DNA of 64,000 nucleotides from the NCBI GenBank assembly GCA_038147395.1, contig JAYQTM010000001.1:1178001-1242000 (forward strand), written 5' to 3'. Shown piece after piece: positions 9,240 through 18,945 of this stretch (position 1 is the first letter of the stretch; the number at the start of each line of letters is the position of its first letter). Made by a program: the position numbers and the translations under genes. This stretch comes from Eutrophovita brisbanensis. Lineage in GTDB: Bacteria; Pseudomonadota; Gammaproteobacteria; Burkholderiales; Eutrophovitaceae. The notes under the pieces were generated by a model that did no database searches, was not told where the DNA came from, and saw only the letters and a program-made list of their open reading frames with translations.

Positions 9240-9872
9240 TCACGGGAGCTTAATCAAAAATCCAGCACCAACGTCATCAAAGGCACCGCCGGAGAAATTC
9301 ATCGTGAGCCGCCCGTCAACTGCCCCTCGGTAGAGAAGATGGGTGACGCCGTCGATTTCAACTGCGGGAGCTACGACCTCCGCCCCTTTCGCTTTTAATT
9401 TGAATTTGACCGGATGGTAAGGGTCCGCTGAAAGCATGAAATTCACTGACTCCATAGCGCCCACTAGAAATTTAAAGTTGGTACCGGTCGCCAACTCAAC
9501 TCGTTTCGTACTTTCATCCCAATTAGAAACTTTGAGAAACCAAGGACTTTTCTCCTCCGTGTCGGTAGTCATGGGAATGGACCCATCGATGAGCACCTTC
9601 ACCCCCAAAGCGGTGGTCTCTAGCTCCACGTCCTCAATTTCAATGACTTCCTCGGCGATCGCGATAAGACGATCAAGATCTGCTCGGCCGTCCTCATCAA
9701 GCTCTCCGAGCAAACTGAACTCCGCATCAAACTGGACAGCAACTGACTCACCGTCAACGACCGATTGAATTTGCTTGGATGTGAGCTTAAATTCCAGCGA
9801 ATCCGCTTTGCAGCCGACCAACATCGCAACGATGAACGTCATGGTCATTACTCGAACGGACTTTTTCAACAT
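9240..9872 (-). CDS. Putative lipoprotein, DUF1439-like
   Basis: A 210-residue exported protein with a lipobox (MLVGC, Cys21) after a hydrophobic N-terminus, so probably lipid-anchored. Nothing catalytic is visible; the rest is rich in beta-type segments. The opening LEFKLTSKQIQSVVDG and the later stretch VEVDGVTHLLYRGAVDG-like (with DG and LLYRG) loosely recall DUF1439 lipoproteins, a guess that needs a profile search. It is 44 bases upstream of sppA on the same strand. Confidence 0.6.
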   Translation of the reverse strand: MLKKSVRVMTMTFIVAMLVGCKADSLEFKLTSKQIQSVVDGESVAVQFDAEFSLLGELDEDGRADLDRLIAIAEEVIEIEDVELETTALGVKVLIDGSIPMTTDTEEKSPWFLKVSNWDESTKRVELATGTNFKFLVGAMESVNFMLSADPYHPVKFKLKAKGAEVVAPAVEIDGVTHLLYRGAVDGRLTMNFSGGAFDDVGAGFLIKLP

Positions 9873-9931
9873 CGTAATCTCCTCAATTTACTTACCTACT
9901 TTGCTGTTACGTTGACAGAGCCGAAACCACA

Positions 9932-10279
9932 TCACTCCAATATGAACACACCGTCGCCATCCTCTGTGATGGCAAGTTTTTCTAACTTACCATTCTTGCA
10001 TGGGCCCGCGATACACTCGCCAGTATCTGGTTGGTACATTGCGCCGTGAGTTGCACAAATCAGGTACTGTTGTTCATCGTCAAAAAATTGGCCTTCCTGC
10101 CAATCGAGCTCAACTTGGATGTGTGCGCAACGATTAATAAAACCATGAACCTTCCCACGATGTCGGATCACAAACGCGGGAGATTCGACTCCCTGATCGT
10201 CAATCGCCAAAAACCGCACACCTGTTCCGCCATCGGAAAGGTCCTGAGAATTGGCAATTAACCGTTTTGAGACAGCCAT
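9932..10279 (-). CDS. Rieske [2Fe-2S] ferredoxin-like protein
   Basis: A 115-residue soluble protein that is almost entirely one Rieske domain. Cluster ligands are visible as Cys51-Ala-His53 and Cys75-Ala-Thr-His78. It has no membrane anchor or oxygenase domain, so it resembles the stand-alone Rieske proteins found next to gph and sppA in many gammaproteobacteria, whose role is unknown. It overlaps the upstream phosphatase gene by about 22 bases. Confidence 0.9.
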   Translation of the reverse strand: MAVSKRLIANSQDLSDGGTGVRFLAIDDQGVESPAFVIRHRGKVHGFINRCAHIQVELDWQEGQFFDDEQQYLICATHGAMYQPDTGECIAGPCKNGKLEKLAITEDGDGVFILE

Positions 10280-10911
10280 TGAAGTAGCTCACTAAAATTC
10301 TCAACACACACCAAAGGGGATAATCGCTCTAGTTTGTCTTTTGTGTGTGCGCCATAAGTCACCCCAATACTTTGGGCTCCTGCGTTCTTTGCGAGTTGAA
10401 GGTCATGTGTGGTGTCTCCCACCATAAGGGTCCGCTCTGCAGTCACGCCAAGATCGTTCATTAAAATATGCAGCATTTCTGGATGCGGCTTCGGAAATCC
10501 CTCGTCCCCACAGCGAGTGGCCATAAAAAGTTCTCCAAAATCGACTTTTGTTAACGCTCGATCAAGACCAACGCGACTCTTTCCCGTGGCAACAGCGATC
10601 AGGTATTCATCAGACACCAATTGTCTTAGTCCGGAGGAAACGTGCTCAAACGCTCTTATCGTCTCGTCAGCAATCAGAAAATGATATTTGTATCGATCGA
10701 CAATGCCATCGTGCTGCGCCTTCGTCAGATTCGGAGATAAATAATTAAATGTATCTGCCAAGCCAAGGCCAATAACATGTCGCGCGGCATCGTCATCGGG
10801 AACGGGAAGATCGTTGTCGGCAAATGCATTTTGAATACTCGCGGCAATGTGCGCCGTGGAGTCGACAAGGGTGCCGTCCCAATCAAAAACGATCAAATCA
10901 AAATTTTTCAT
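10258..10911 (-). CDS. HAD-family hydrolase, phosphoglycolate phosphatase-like
   Basis: A 217-residue HAD phosphatase with motif I DWDGTLVDS (nucleophile Asp10, acid/base Asp12), motif II VATGKS, a motif III lysine in GFPKPHPEM and motif IV VGDTTHD. The cap is of the small helical type. It lies directly after rluC, the position of YqaB/Gph-like phosphatases in this cluster in pseudomonads and relatives. Substrate cannot be read from the sequence. Confidence 0.9.
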   Translation of the reverse strand: MKNFDLIVFDWDGTLVDSTAHIAASIQNAFADNDLPVPDDDAARHVIGLGLADTFNYLSPNLTKAQHDGIVDRYKYHFLIADETIRAFEHVSSGLRQLVSDEYLIAVATGKSRVGLDRALTKVDFGELFMATRCGDEGFPKPHPEMLHILMNDLGVTAERTLMVGDTTHDLQLAKNAGAQSIGVTYGAHTKDKLERLSPLVCVENFSELLQWLSQNG

Positions 10912-10926
10912 ATAGGTTCAGAGACC

Positions 10927-11883
10927 TCAATGAGCCTGAGAAATTCCACGTCTTGCCGTTTTTAAGAATTCTGATAACTCGTTTGGCAGATCAGAAACGA
11001 CTGTCAACGACTCTCCCGAAGTTGGGTGTTTAAAAGAAAATTCCTTCGCGTGCAGAAACATTCGTTTGAGCCCTGATTTATGAATCCGTTTATTTTGTGC
11101 GAAATCCCCATATTTTTCATCGCCAAGAATGGGGTGGAGTTCGTGTGATAGATGTACCCGTATCTGATGCGTTCGACCGGTTTTTATGTCGGCCTCAAGC
11201 AAAGTGAACTCTCCGAGCGCTTCGATCGGTGTAATGATCGTTAAGGACGCCTTCCCATCAGCGCGATCGACCACCACGCGCCTCTCCCCAGTTTTAGTGA
11301 CAAATTTTCTGAGGGGATGATTTAATTTCGCTGATTTTCGTTCAAATTCTCCAGCCACGAGGGCCCAGTAAACTTTACGGGTCGTCCCCTCCCGTATTTG
11401 CTCATGGAGGCTCTTTAACGCCGAACGCTTCTTTGCGATAAGCAAAATGCCAGATGTCTCTTTGTCAATTCGATGAACAAGCTCTAAAAATGGCGCTTTG
11501 GGCCGTTGCCCTCGGATGAGTTCAATCACCCCAGAGGAAACACCACTGCCTCCATGAACAGCCAAACCAGAAGGCTTATCAATTGCAATTAAATCGTCAT
11601 CCTCGTAAAGAATCGTGAGCTTAACCGAAGAATCTGCTCGAGAGACAGGATCCCGAGTTGCGGTTCGTATCGGTGGTATCCGCAGTTTGTCACCTGGAGA
11701 TAATCTGGCACTTGGCCCGACTCTGCCTCCGTTAAGCCTTACCTCACCGCTTCTTAAAATTCGATAAATATGGCTTTTGGGGACACCCTTCAGAATCTTT
11801 AATAGGTAATTATCAATTCGTTGACCATCAGCATTGTCGTTGAGTAAAACAGTATTAACGCGATCTTTACCTAACTCGTTCAT
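10927..11883 (-). CDS. rluC: 23S rRNA pseudouridine synthase RluC
   Basis: Converts uridines of 23S rRNA helices (positions 955, 2504 and 2580 in E. coli) to pseudouridine. The 318-residue protein has an N-terminal S4 RNA-binding domain (about residues 20-75) and a RluA-type catalytic domain with HRIDKETSG, Asp140 being the nucleophile. It is divergent from rne, the conserved gammaproteobacterial arrangement, which is why RluC is preferred over RluD or RluA. Confidence 0.93.
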   Translation of the reverse strand: MNELGKDRVNTVLLNDNADGQRIDNYLLKILKGVPKSHIYRILRSGEVRLNGGRVGPSARLSPGDKLRIPPIRTATRDPVSRADSSVKLTILYEDDDLIAIDKPSGLAVHGGSGVSSGVIELIRGQRPKAPFLELVHRIDKETSGILLIAKKRSALKSLHEQIREGTTRKVYWALVAGEFERKSAKLNHPLRKFVTKTGERRVVVDRADGKASLTIITPIEALGEFTLLEADIKTGRTHQIRVHLSHELHPILGDEKYGDFAQNKRIHKSGLKRMFLHAKEFSFKHPTSGESLTVVSDLPNELSEFLKTARRGISQAH

Positions 11884-12289
11884 TTTGAACTATAATTGCG
11901 GTGTCGAGTTTACAGCGACAAGAAACCAGCGGCCAAATTCGTTGCCGCCAGACTGAACGGGCCATTGTTTAGCCCGAACACAAGTCGATAAATTCTTGAA
12001 AATCAAAGAAAAGCTCGCCTGAAACAAGGTTAATTTCGCTCACCCAACACATAATAATAAAGTAGCGATATGGTAATAGATTTACGCGCTTGAAACAGTG
12101 CAGGAGATTTCAAATTGGCCACGCGCTACACGTCGGGGCCAAAGTAAAACCGGAAACGCAACCATTTGTATTTAACGGATTGATCACTTCGAAAGAGGAT
12201 TAAGTTACATAACTGAATTAAAGAAGCAGCTTAGCGAAGGCTAGCACCGGTTTAATCTCCCGACGCGGTTATGGCGTAAGGGAAAAAAC
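11884..12289 (+). promoter_or_regulatory. rluC-rne intergenic region and long rne leader
   Basis: About 400 bases with no gene. A consensus -10 box TATAAT is at 11891-11896 on the plus strand, with only a weak -35 (TTTACC at 11866-11871, 19-base spacer), so transcription would start near 11903 and leave a leader of roughly 385 bases. E. coli rne also has a long leader (about 360 bases) through which RNase E controls its own mRNA; a similar role here is inference. A short GC hairpin (GGGC/GCCC) lies near 11960-11976. The start codon is preceded by AAGGGAAAAAAC. Confidence 0.5.
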
Positions 12290-14891
12290 ATGAAACGCAT
12301 GCTATTTAACGCGACCCAAGAAGAAGAACTCAGGGTTGCAATCGTCGACGGACAAACACTCCTCGACCTAGATATTGAAACAGCAGGAAAAGAAAAGAAA
12401 AAAAGCAACATCTACAAAGGGGTCATCACCAGAGTCGAGCCAAGTTTAGAGGCGGCTTTTGTTGATTACGGCTCAGAGCGGCACGGCTTCCTGCCTTTCA
12501 AAGAAATCAGCCGTTCCTATTTCAAAAATCCAGAGGTCAACCCAACCAAAGTACGCATCCAAGACGTACTCGAGGAAGGTGTTGAGGTCATCGTCCAGGT
12601 TGAAAAAGACGAGCGCGGCAACAAAGGGGCTGCCCTTACAACATTCATCAGTCTAGCGGGTCGTTATCTCGTTTTGATGCCAAACAACCCAAGAGGTGGT
12701 GGTGTATCAAGACGCATTGAGGGCGAAGATCGCATGCAGCTCAAGGATGCATTGAGAGAGCTCGATGTGCCTCGCGGCATGAGCATCATCGCAAGAACGG
12801 CAGGCATCGGGCGAAGTGTTGACGAGTTGGAGTGGGACTTAAATTACCTGACTCAACTATGGAAAGCGATTGATGGGGCTGCAACCAGCCAGAAACGCTC
12901 CTTTTTTGATCTACCAAGACGCGAGTCTCGTAATTAGAGCGATTCGCGATTACTTCAGGCAAGACATCGGTGAGATTTTAATTGATACCGAATCAATCTT
13001 CGAACAGGCACAGCAATTCATGGGGCATGTCATGCCCCATAACGCGAGTCGTGTGAAGTGGTATCAAGAAGACACGCCTTTATTTACGCGATTCCAGATC
13101 GAACATCAGATTGAATCAGCCTATTCTCGGCAAGTCGCGCTTCCATCTGGAGGTTCAATTGTCATTGACCACACTGAGGCCATGGTTGCTATCGATGTCA
13201 ACTCAGCTCGTGCCACACGAGGCAGTGACATCGAAGAAACAGCACGACGAACGAATATAGAGGCAGCAGAGGAAGTGGCGAGACAACTGCGACTGCGTGA
13301 TTTAGGCGGATTGGTTGTCATTGACTTTATCGATATGGAAGAGTCACGTAGCCAAAGGGAAGTAGAAAATCGACTCAGAGATGCCTTACGTTACGATCGA
13401 GCAAGGGTTCAGGTTGGACAAATTTCTCGTTTTGGCCTCCTAGAGTTGTCAAGACAGAGATTGCAAACATCGCTTGGTGAGGCGAGCCACCTCACCTGTC
13501 CTCGCTGTAGCGGAACCGGAAACATTCGCTCAATCGAATCGACGGCGCTGCATGTGTTGCGAATCGTTCAAGAAGAGGCGATGAAAGAAAATACGGCTGA
13601 AGTCCACGCCCAGGTTCCAGTCGATGTGGCAAGTTATCTGCTTAATGAGAAGCGTCATGAACTCTATGCAATCGAGAACCGGGTCAAAGTCACTTGTATT
13701 CTGATCCCAAATACCCATCTAGAGACGCCCCATTACACTGTGAAGCGTTTGCGTCATGATGAGGTCAATCAGTCTGACACGACAGTTGCAAGTTATTCAA
13801 TGGCCGAAGAGCCCGAGAGCCAAGGCTACTCAAAAGAGAAAAAACAAGAGATCCAGAAGCCTGCCGCAGCGGTGCAAGGCATCACGCCTTCGCAACCAGC
13901 TCCCGCGGAAATTAAGAAAAAAGAACCTGGACTCTTTGCGAAATTAATTAACGCACTGTTTGGTTCTTCAGATGATAAGAAAAAATCTTCATCTAATGAC
14001 AAACGTCGCAACAATCGTGGCGATCGGCGTAGACCCAGACGAAACGACGATGAAAGAAATGATCGTCGCCGCAGTCGAAACGACGGCCAGAGCCGACGAC
14101 GCAATCGCCGCCGTGGTGATCGAGATGATGCCGCAGAAGCGAATGAAAACACAAATGTGAATTCGCAAAACGATAGAGCTCAAGAGGCCGACGCATCTAA
14201 CAATACTGAACGCAATGATGGAAGGCGAAATCGTCGACGGAACAACCGAGACGGTAATGATGCCTCGCGTGACGAGAATGGTGGACGACGACGACGTAAC
14301 AATGATCGACGTGGCCGCCGCAGTCGAAACGACCAAGATTCGAGCGATACAACGCAATCCGGCGATAGCTCAAATGATTCAATTGAGAAACAAGCCGATA
14401 ACAGATCTCGAGAACAAAACAACGAACACAACGATCGCTCAAACACTCGTTCGCGTAATGAACGCACTCATCGAGCTGACCGACAAAAATCTAACGCCGA
14501 GGAAACGAGTGTCACAGTTGAAGCTCCTTCGATGGACAACCAAGTCACTGTCAAGGAAGAGCAACCGCGGGCCGAGGTTGAGAAGGCACCAGTGAAAGAG
14601 TCAGTTGAAGCCGAAAAGGTTGTGAGCCAAGAAACTCCAGCAACCAAAGCGCCACCGGCAGAAAAAAAACCCGAACCGGCTCCAATGAAGTTCGAACTGC
14701 CTTCGGACATGAAAATGGTGGAAACCACGAGTGCTGCACCGAGCCAGCCGATTGAGAATGCGGTTGATGATGCGGCTGCAGCGAAGGCGCGTGAAGAAAG
14801 ACGCCGTCGACGAGAGGCTAAAGAAGCGGCAGCGGCAAATGACAATCAGCCCATCAAACAGGTTGAAACTCAAGGAAACGCGCAGATTTAA
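12290..14891 (+). CDS. rne: Ribonuclease E, interrupted by a 1-base frameshift
   Basis: Essential endonuclease for mRNA decay and rRNA/tRNA processing and scaffold of the degradosome. The first frame has MKRMLFNATQEEELRVA, the S1 domain and most of the RNase H-like part, then reaches a stop at 12937. Deleting one A in the AAA run at 12893-12895 continues into NAPFLIYQDASLVIRA, the DNase I-like domain (IAIDVNSARATRG with the metal-binding Asp residues) and the zinc-link CPRCSGTGN. The C-terminal third is low complexity: Arg/Asn/Asp-rich RNA-binding blocks at about 13,980-14,350 followed by Glu/Ala/Pro-rich sequence. Total 2602 bases, one over a multiple of three; repaired length 866 residues. 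Insertion error is the likely cause. Confidence 0.92.
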
Positions 14892-14907
14892 GTCGCTTAC
14901 TTAAGTC

Positions 14908-15378
14908 TTACAGAGATTGCGGATACCAATGATTGATTAAGGTATCCGCACCCTCTTCAATCATATCCAGCACCTGCTCAAAACCTTGATCGCCACCATA
15001 ATATGGGTCGGGCACTGATTCGCCTGGGTAGTTTTGACTGAACTCCATGTAAAGCATCACGTCGGTGCGTGCAGTATCTGGCTTGCCGGATGTCAGCGCC
15101 TGTAAATGACCGCCATCCATGGCGAGAATGACGTCAAAATTCTCATAGTCGTCATCCTTAAATTGTCGCGACCGAATTTTTGATAGATCGTATCCTCGGG
15201 ATATCGCTACAGCAGCACTGCGTTGATCTGGCATCTGCCCCACGTGGTATCCATGGGTTCCCGCGGAATCAATACGCACCTCGTCACCAAGCCCTGCATC
15301 TGACAGTTTTTTTCTCAGCACTGCCTCCGCCGTCGGAGAACGACAAATATTACCGGTGCATACAACCAAGACGTTCAT
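14908..15378 (-). CDS. Low-molecular-weight protein-tyrosine phosphatase
   Basis: A 156-residue phosphatase with the P-loop CTGNICRS (nucleophile Cys7, Arg13) right at the N-terminus and the acid loop PDPYYGG, both diagnostic. In bacteria such enzymes act on tyrosine kinases of capsule export or on small phosphoesters; no kinase or polysaccharide genes are nearby, so its partner is unknown. It converges on rne (16 bases apart) and follows uvrB by 16 bases on the same strand. Confidence 0.93.
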   Translation of the reverse strand: MNVLVVCTGNICRSPTAEAVLRKKLSDAGLGDEVRIDSAGTHGYHVGQMPDQRSAAVAISRGYDLSKIRSRQFKDDDYENFDVILAMDGGHLQALTSGKPDTARTDVMLYMEFSQNYPGESVPDPYYGGDQGFEQVLDMIEEGADTLINHWYPQSL

Positions 15379-15394
15379 CTAGTGACACTCATAG

Positions 15395-17428
15395 CTAGCG
15401 AGCCTCTCCAGTCAAGAGTCGGTTTTTGAGGATATTCAGCGTATCTCGGTATTGGGCCGCCTTCTCAAACTCTAAATTTTTGGCAGCATCTCGCATCTGT
15501 TTTTCAACTCGCTTCATCTCAACGAGTAACTGCGATTCAGATTGAATCTCTGGGACTGTATTCTGCACATCTTTTGAGCGACGCTTCGATTCACTATCGG
15601 AGAAAACTCCGTCAATTAAGTCTTTCACTTGCTTATCAATGCCGGTCGGAACAATTCCATGCGCTTCATTAAACGCCAGTTGTTTTTCCCGGCGACGATT
15701 GGTCTCATCGATGGCTTTTTTCATTGACCGCGTGATGCGATCAGCGTACATGATCGCTTGTCCATTGATATGCCGTGCGGCCCTTCCGACGGTTTGAATA
15801 AGTGAGCGTTCTGAGCGCAAAAAACCTTCCTTGTCTGCATCAAGTATCGCGACAAGTGACACCTCCGGAATATCTAAGCCCTCTCTTAGCAAATTAATCC
15901 CAACCAGCACATCGAATTCACCGAGTCTTAAATCACGAATGATTTCAACACGCTCGACGGTGTCAATATCAGAGTGTAAATATCGGACCGATACGCCATT
16001 CTCTGATAGGAAATCCGTCAAATCCTCGGCCATGCGCTTTGTGAGGGTTGTCACTAAGATGCGCTCGTGTTTTTTTGCACGAATATGAATCTCTGAAAGT
16101 AAATCATCCACTTGTGTGCTTGCGGGGCGCACCTCGATTTCGGGATCAATCAAACCAGTGGGCCGGACGACCTGCTCGACGACTTGCTGTTGTTTTTGCG
16201 CCTCATAATCAGACGGCGTCGCCGATACAAACACCGTTTGCGGCATGAGCTTTTCGAATTCATCAAAACGAAGTGGGCGATTATCGAGTGCTGAGGGCAA
16301 TCGAAAACCATAGTTCACTAAGTTTTCTTTACGCGCCCTATCCCCCTTGTACATACCACCAACTTGGGGGGCTGTCACATGCGATTCGTCAATGAACATG
16401 ATGGCATTGTCTGGCAGGTAGTCAATCAATGTAGGGGGAGGATCGCCCTCATTTCGACCCGACAAATGGCGAGAGTAATTCTCGATGCCTTTACAAAATC
16501 CCATTTCGCTAAGCATCTCCAAATCAAACCGCGTTCGTTGTTCAATTCGTTGTGCTTCAACCAGTTGTTGATCTTTTTGAAACTGTTTTACGCGCTCGTG
16601 GAGTTCAATTTTAATGGCCTCAATCGCTCGTAATACGGTCGCTCTTGGCGTCACATAATGGCTTGATGGATAAACGGTATAGCGTTTGGTTTTATTGAGT
16701 ATCTGTCCTGTGAGCGGATCAAAGACCGAAAGGGTTTCAATCTCGTCATCAAATAGAGAAACACGAATAGCATGTTCCGAGTTCTCCGCCGGGAAAATAT
16801 CAATCACATCACCACGAACACGGAAAACACCCCGATGAAAATCGACCTCGTTTCTCTCATATTGCATTTCTGCAAGGCGCTTGATGATGTTTCTCTGCCC
16901 GATCTCCTCCCCCTCTCTCAGGTGAAGAATCATCCCGTGGTAATCCACAGGGTCACCAATGCCGTAGATACACGATACTGTGGCGACAATGATCGAATCG
17001 TCTCGCTCGAGTAACGACTTCGTTGCTGATAGCCGCATCTGCTCTACATGCTCGTTAATACTCGAGTCCTTTTCGATGAAAAGATCTCTAGATGGCACGT
17101 ATGCCTCGGGTTGGTAGTAATCATAGTACGAGACAAAATATTCAACTGCATTTTTCGGGAAGAATTCTCGAAACTCAGCATACAACTGAGCCGCTAGCGT
17201 TTTATTCGGTGCGATCACAATCGCGGGTCGCCCTGCTCTCGCGATGACATTGGCCATCGTGAAGGTCTTGCCTGACCCTGTCACACCCAGAAGAGTTTGG
17301 TGACTCATTCGCTCATCAAGCCCCTTTAACAGGCTCTCTATCGCTTGCGGTTGATCGCCTGCTGGATCGAATAGCCGGTTCAACAAAAAAGGACTGCCGG
17401 GGAATCGAATGAAATTATCTGTCGACAA
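15395..17428 (-). CDS. uvrB: Excinuclease ABC subunit B
   Basis: DNA-damage recognition subunit of nucleotide excision repair. The 677-residue protein has Walker A GVTGSGKTFT, the beta-hairpin region YYDYYQPEAYVPSRD, helicase motifs (DESHVT, SATPSDYE, QTVGRAARH) and the C-terminal UVR motif KRVEKQMRDAAKNLEFEKA that binds UvrC. Length and domains are complete. I looked for a LexA box upstream and found none that is convincing. Confidence 0.98.
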   Translation of the reverse strand: MSTDNFIRFPGSPFLLNRLFDPAGDQPQAIESLLKGLDERMSHQTLLGVTGSGKTFTMANVIARAGRPAIVIAPNKTLAAQLYAEFREFFPKNAVEYFVSYYDYYQPEAYVPSRDLFIEKDSSINEHVEQMRLSATKSLLERDDSIIVATVSCIYGIGDPVDYHGMILHLREGEEIGQRNIIKRLAEMQYERNEVDFHRGVFRVRGDVIDIFPAENSEHAIRVSLFDDEIETLSVFDPLTGQILNKTKRYTVYPSSHYVTPRATVLRAIEAIKIELHERVKQFQKDQQLVEAQRIEQRTRFDLEMLSEMGFCKGIENYSRHLSGRNEGDPPPTLIDYLPDNAIMFIDESHVTAPQVGGMYKGDRARKENLVNYGFRLPSALDNRPLRFDEFEKLMPQTVFVSATPSDYEAQKQQQVVEQVVRPTGLIDPEIEVRPASTQVDDLLSEIHIRAKKHERILVTTLTKRMAEDLTDFLSENGVSVRYLHSDIDTVERVEIIRDLRLGEFDVLVGINLLREGLDIPEVSLVAILDADKEGFLRSERSLIQTVGRAARHINGQAIMYADRITRSMKKAIDETNRRREKQLAFNEAHGIVPTGIDKQVKDLIDGVFSDSESKRRSKDVQNTVPEIQSESQLLVEMKRVEKQMRDAAKNLEFEKAAQYRDTLNILKNRLLTGEAR

Positions 17429-17527
17429 AACGCTAAAACCTCTACCTACACGCAGGCTTTTATCGACAACGTGCGGTACAATATCGCCCGTTCGAATTTA
17501 GCCCATAACCAATCAATAGACCAGTAT

Positions 17528-18733
17528 ATGACGACTTCCGCATTTCATGCAGTTGAGATGGCCCCACGCGACCCGATCTTGGGACTGACTGAACTATTTA
17601 AAGCCGACCAAAATCCCCAGAAAGTGAACCTCGGCGTTGGCGTCTACTACGACGACTCCGGTGCTGTTCCTCTTCTTGAATGCGTGAAGCTCGCTGAAGA
17701 GCGAGTTGTTGCGAAACAAGCTGCTCGAGCCTATCAGCCCATCGACGGGAACGCTACTTATTGTGCTCTCGTTCAAGAGCTTCTGTTTGGGACCAATGCA
17801 CCAGTCATTAACGAGAAACGGGTGATTTCTGCGCAAACGCTCGGCGGGACAGGAGCACTAAAGATCGGCGCAGATTTTCTCAAGTCGGTCGTTGGATGTA
17901 CCGATGTGTGGATCTCAAATCCAAGTTGGGAAAATCATCGAGGTATTTTTGAGAACGCGGGATTTCAGGTTAATACATATCCCTATTATGATGGCGCAAC
18001 TCAAGGCATTGCCTTCGATGAGATGGTGACAAAACTAGAGCAATTGCCTGCCAATTCGGTTGTGTTGCTCCATGCGTGCTGTCATAACCCAACAGGCGTA
18101 GATCTCAGTCAAGAGCAGTGGAATGCTGTCGCCGATATCGTCACGAAAAACGGATTAATTCCGTTTCTCGACATTGCATATCAGGGCTTTGGCGATTCGG
18201 TCGAGGAGGACGGTTTCGCGGTGCGTCTCTTTGTCGAACGCTGCGCAAATGTGATCGTTTCCAATTCTTTCTCTAAATCATTTTCGTTGTATGGAGAGCG
18301 CATCGGAGGCTTATCCATCGTGTCCGAATCATCGGACGAGGCTAAGCGCGTTCAAAGTCAATTAAAGCGCCTTATTCGAACAAATTACTCTAACCCACCT
18401 ATATACAGCGGCGCGATCGTTGAAACGGTTCTTGCTGATTCAACGCTACGCGCGACCTGGGAGAAAGAATTAGGTGGGATGCGTGATCGAATTAAATTAA
18501 TGCGCGCGGAACTAGCCAAGAATGTCGGAGAACTCTGTTCAGGTAAGGACTTTTCGTTCATTACAGAGCAACGAGGTATGTTCTCGTATTCGGGACTAAC
18601 CAAGGACCAAGTTGTCAGGATACGAGAAGAAAACTCAATCTATGCGATCGAGAGCGGACGAATCTGTGTCGCGGCACTCAATTCCCGTAATATTGGCCCT
18701 GTTTCAGAGGCGATTGCGAAGGTAATTGCCTGA
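17528..18733 (+). CDS. Aspartate/aromatic amino acid aminotransferase
   Basis: PLP-dependent class I transaminase of the AspC/TyrB subgroup. The product is 401 residues from the ATG at 17528 (MTTSAFHAVEMAPRDPIL); a GTG 57 bases upstream would add a tail not seen in the family. Visible are NPTGVDLSQEQW, the PLP lysine in SNSFSKSFSLYGERIG and the C-terminal GMFSYSGL motif. AspC and TyrB cannot be separated by eye. It is divergent from uvrB, the pair seen in many gammaproteobacteria. Confidence 0.93.
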   Translation: MTTSAFHAVEMAPRDPILGLTELFKADQNPQKVNLGVGVYYDDSGAVPLLECVKLAEERVVAKQAARAYQPIDGNATYCALVQELLFGTNAPVINEKRVISAQTLGGTGALKIGADFLKSVVGCTDVWISNPSWENHRGIFENAGFQVNTYPYYDGATQGIAFDEMVTKLEQLPANSVVLLHACCHNPTGVDLSQEQWNAVADIVTKNGLIPFLDIAYQGFGDSVEEDGFAVRLFVERCANVIVSNSFSKSFSLYGERIGGLSIVSESSDEAKRVQSQLKRLIRTNYSNPPIYSGAIVETVLADSTLRATWEKELGGMRDRIKLMRAELAKNVGELCSGKDFSFITEQRGMFSYSGLTKDQVVRIREENSIYAIESGRICVAALNSRNIGPVSEAIAKVIA

Positions 18734-18743
18734 TATTCTTTGG

Positions 18744-18772
18744 TTGACCTTAACACGCTTAATCACTATCAT
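18744..18772 (+). promoter_or_regulatory. Promoter of the tRNA-Asn gene
   Basis: A -35 box TTGACC (18744-18749), exactly 17 bases, and a -10 box TATCAT (18767-18772) stand 15 bases before the mature tRNA, a good match to a sigma-70 promoter for a single tRNA transcript. Confidence 0.8.
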
Positions 18773-18787
18773 TACGACCTTCTTAAT

Positions 18788-18863
18788 TCCTCGATAGCTC
18801 AGTCGGTAGAGCAACTGACTGTTAATCAGTGGGTCCCTGGTTCGAGCCCAGGTCGAGGAGCCA
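18788..18863 (+). tRNA. tRNA-Asn (anticodon GTT), CCA encoded
   Basis: A 76-base cloverleaf: acceptor TCCTCGA pairs with TCGAGGA, the D loop reads AGCTCAGTCGGTAGAGC, the anticodon arm is CTGACTGTTAATCAG with anticodon GTT, and the T arm contains GGTTCGAGCC. The CCA end (18861-18863) is encoded after the discriminator base G. It is followed directly by a terminator. Confidence 0.98.
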
Positions 18864-18874
18864 GAATTAAAAAA

Positions 18875-18899
18875 CGCCGATTTCGATCGGCGTTTTTTT
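18875..18899. terminator. Intrinsic terminator after tRNA-Asn, probably bidirectional
   Basis: Perfect 7-bp stem CGCCGAT/ATCGGCG around a TTCG tetraloop, followed by T7 on the plus strand and preceded by an A-run, so it can also end ilvA transcripts arriving from the right on the minus strand (ilvA stops at 18946). Confidence 0.92.
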
Positions 18900-18945
18900 C
18901 GTTATGGATTTAAGTCTAAGCTATCACACTCGATACCAATGTCAT

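Noticed and set aside
1772..12895. Programmed +1 frameshifting as the cause of the fabF, fabD, yceD and rne splits
   Set aside because: The sites share no slippery codon or stop context, and these genes are not known to be frameshifted in relatives; read error is simpler.
13989..14467. Overlapping open frames on both strands inside the rne 3' third, some Arg/Ser-rich or Ile/Thr-rich
   Set aside because: They are shadows of a low-complexity Arg/Asn/Asp-coding stretch; repeated codons keep other frames open. No start signal or family match.
17430..17470. Possible LexA box between uvrB and the aminotransferase gene
   Set aside because: No CTG-N10-CAG arrangement with the expected core was found.
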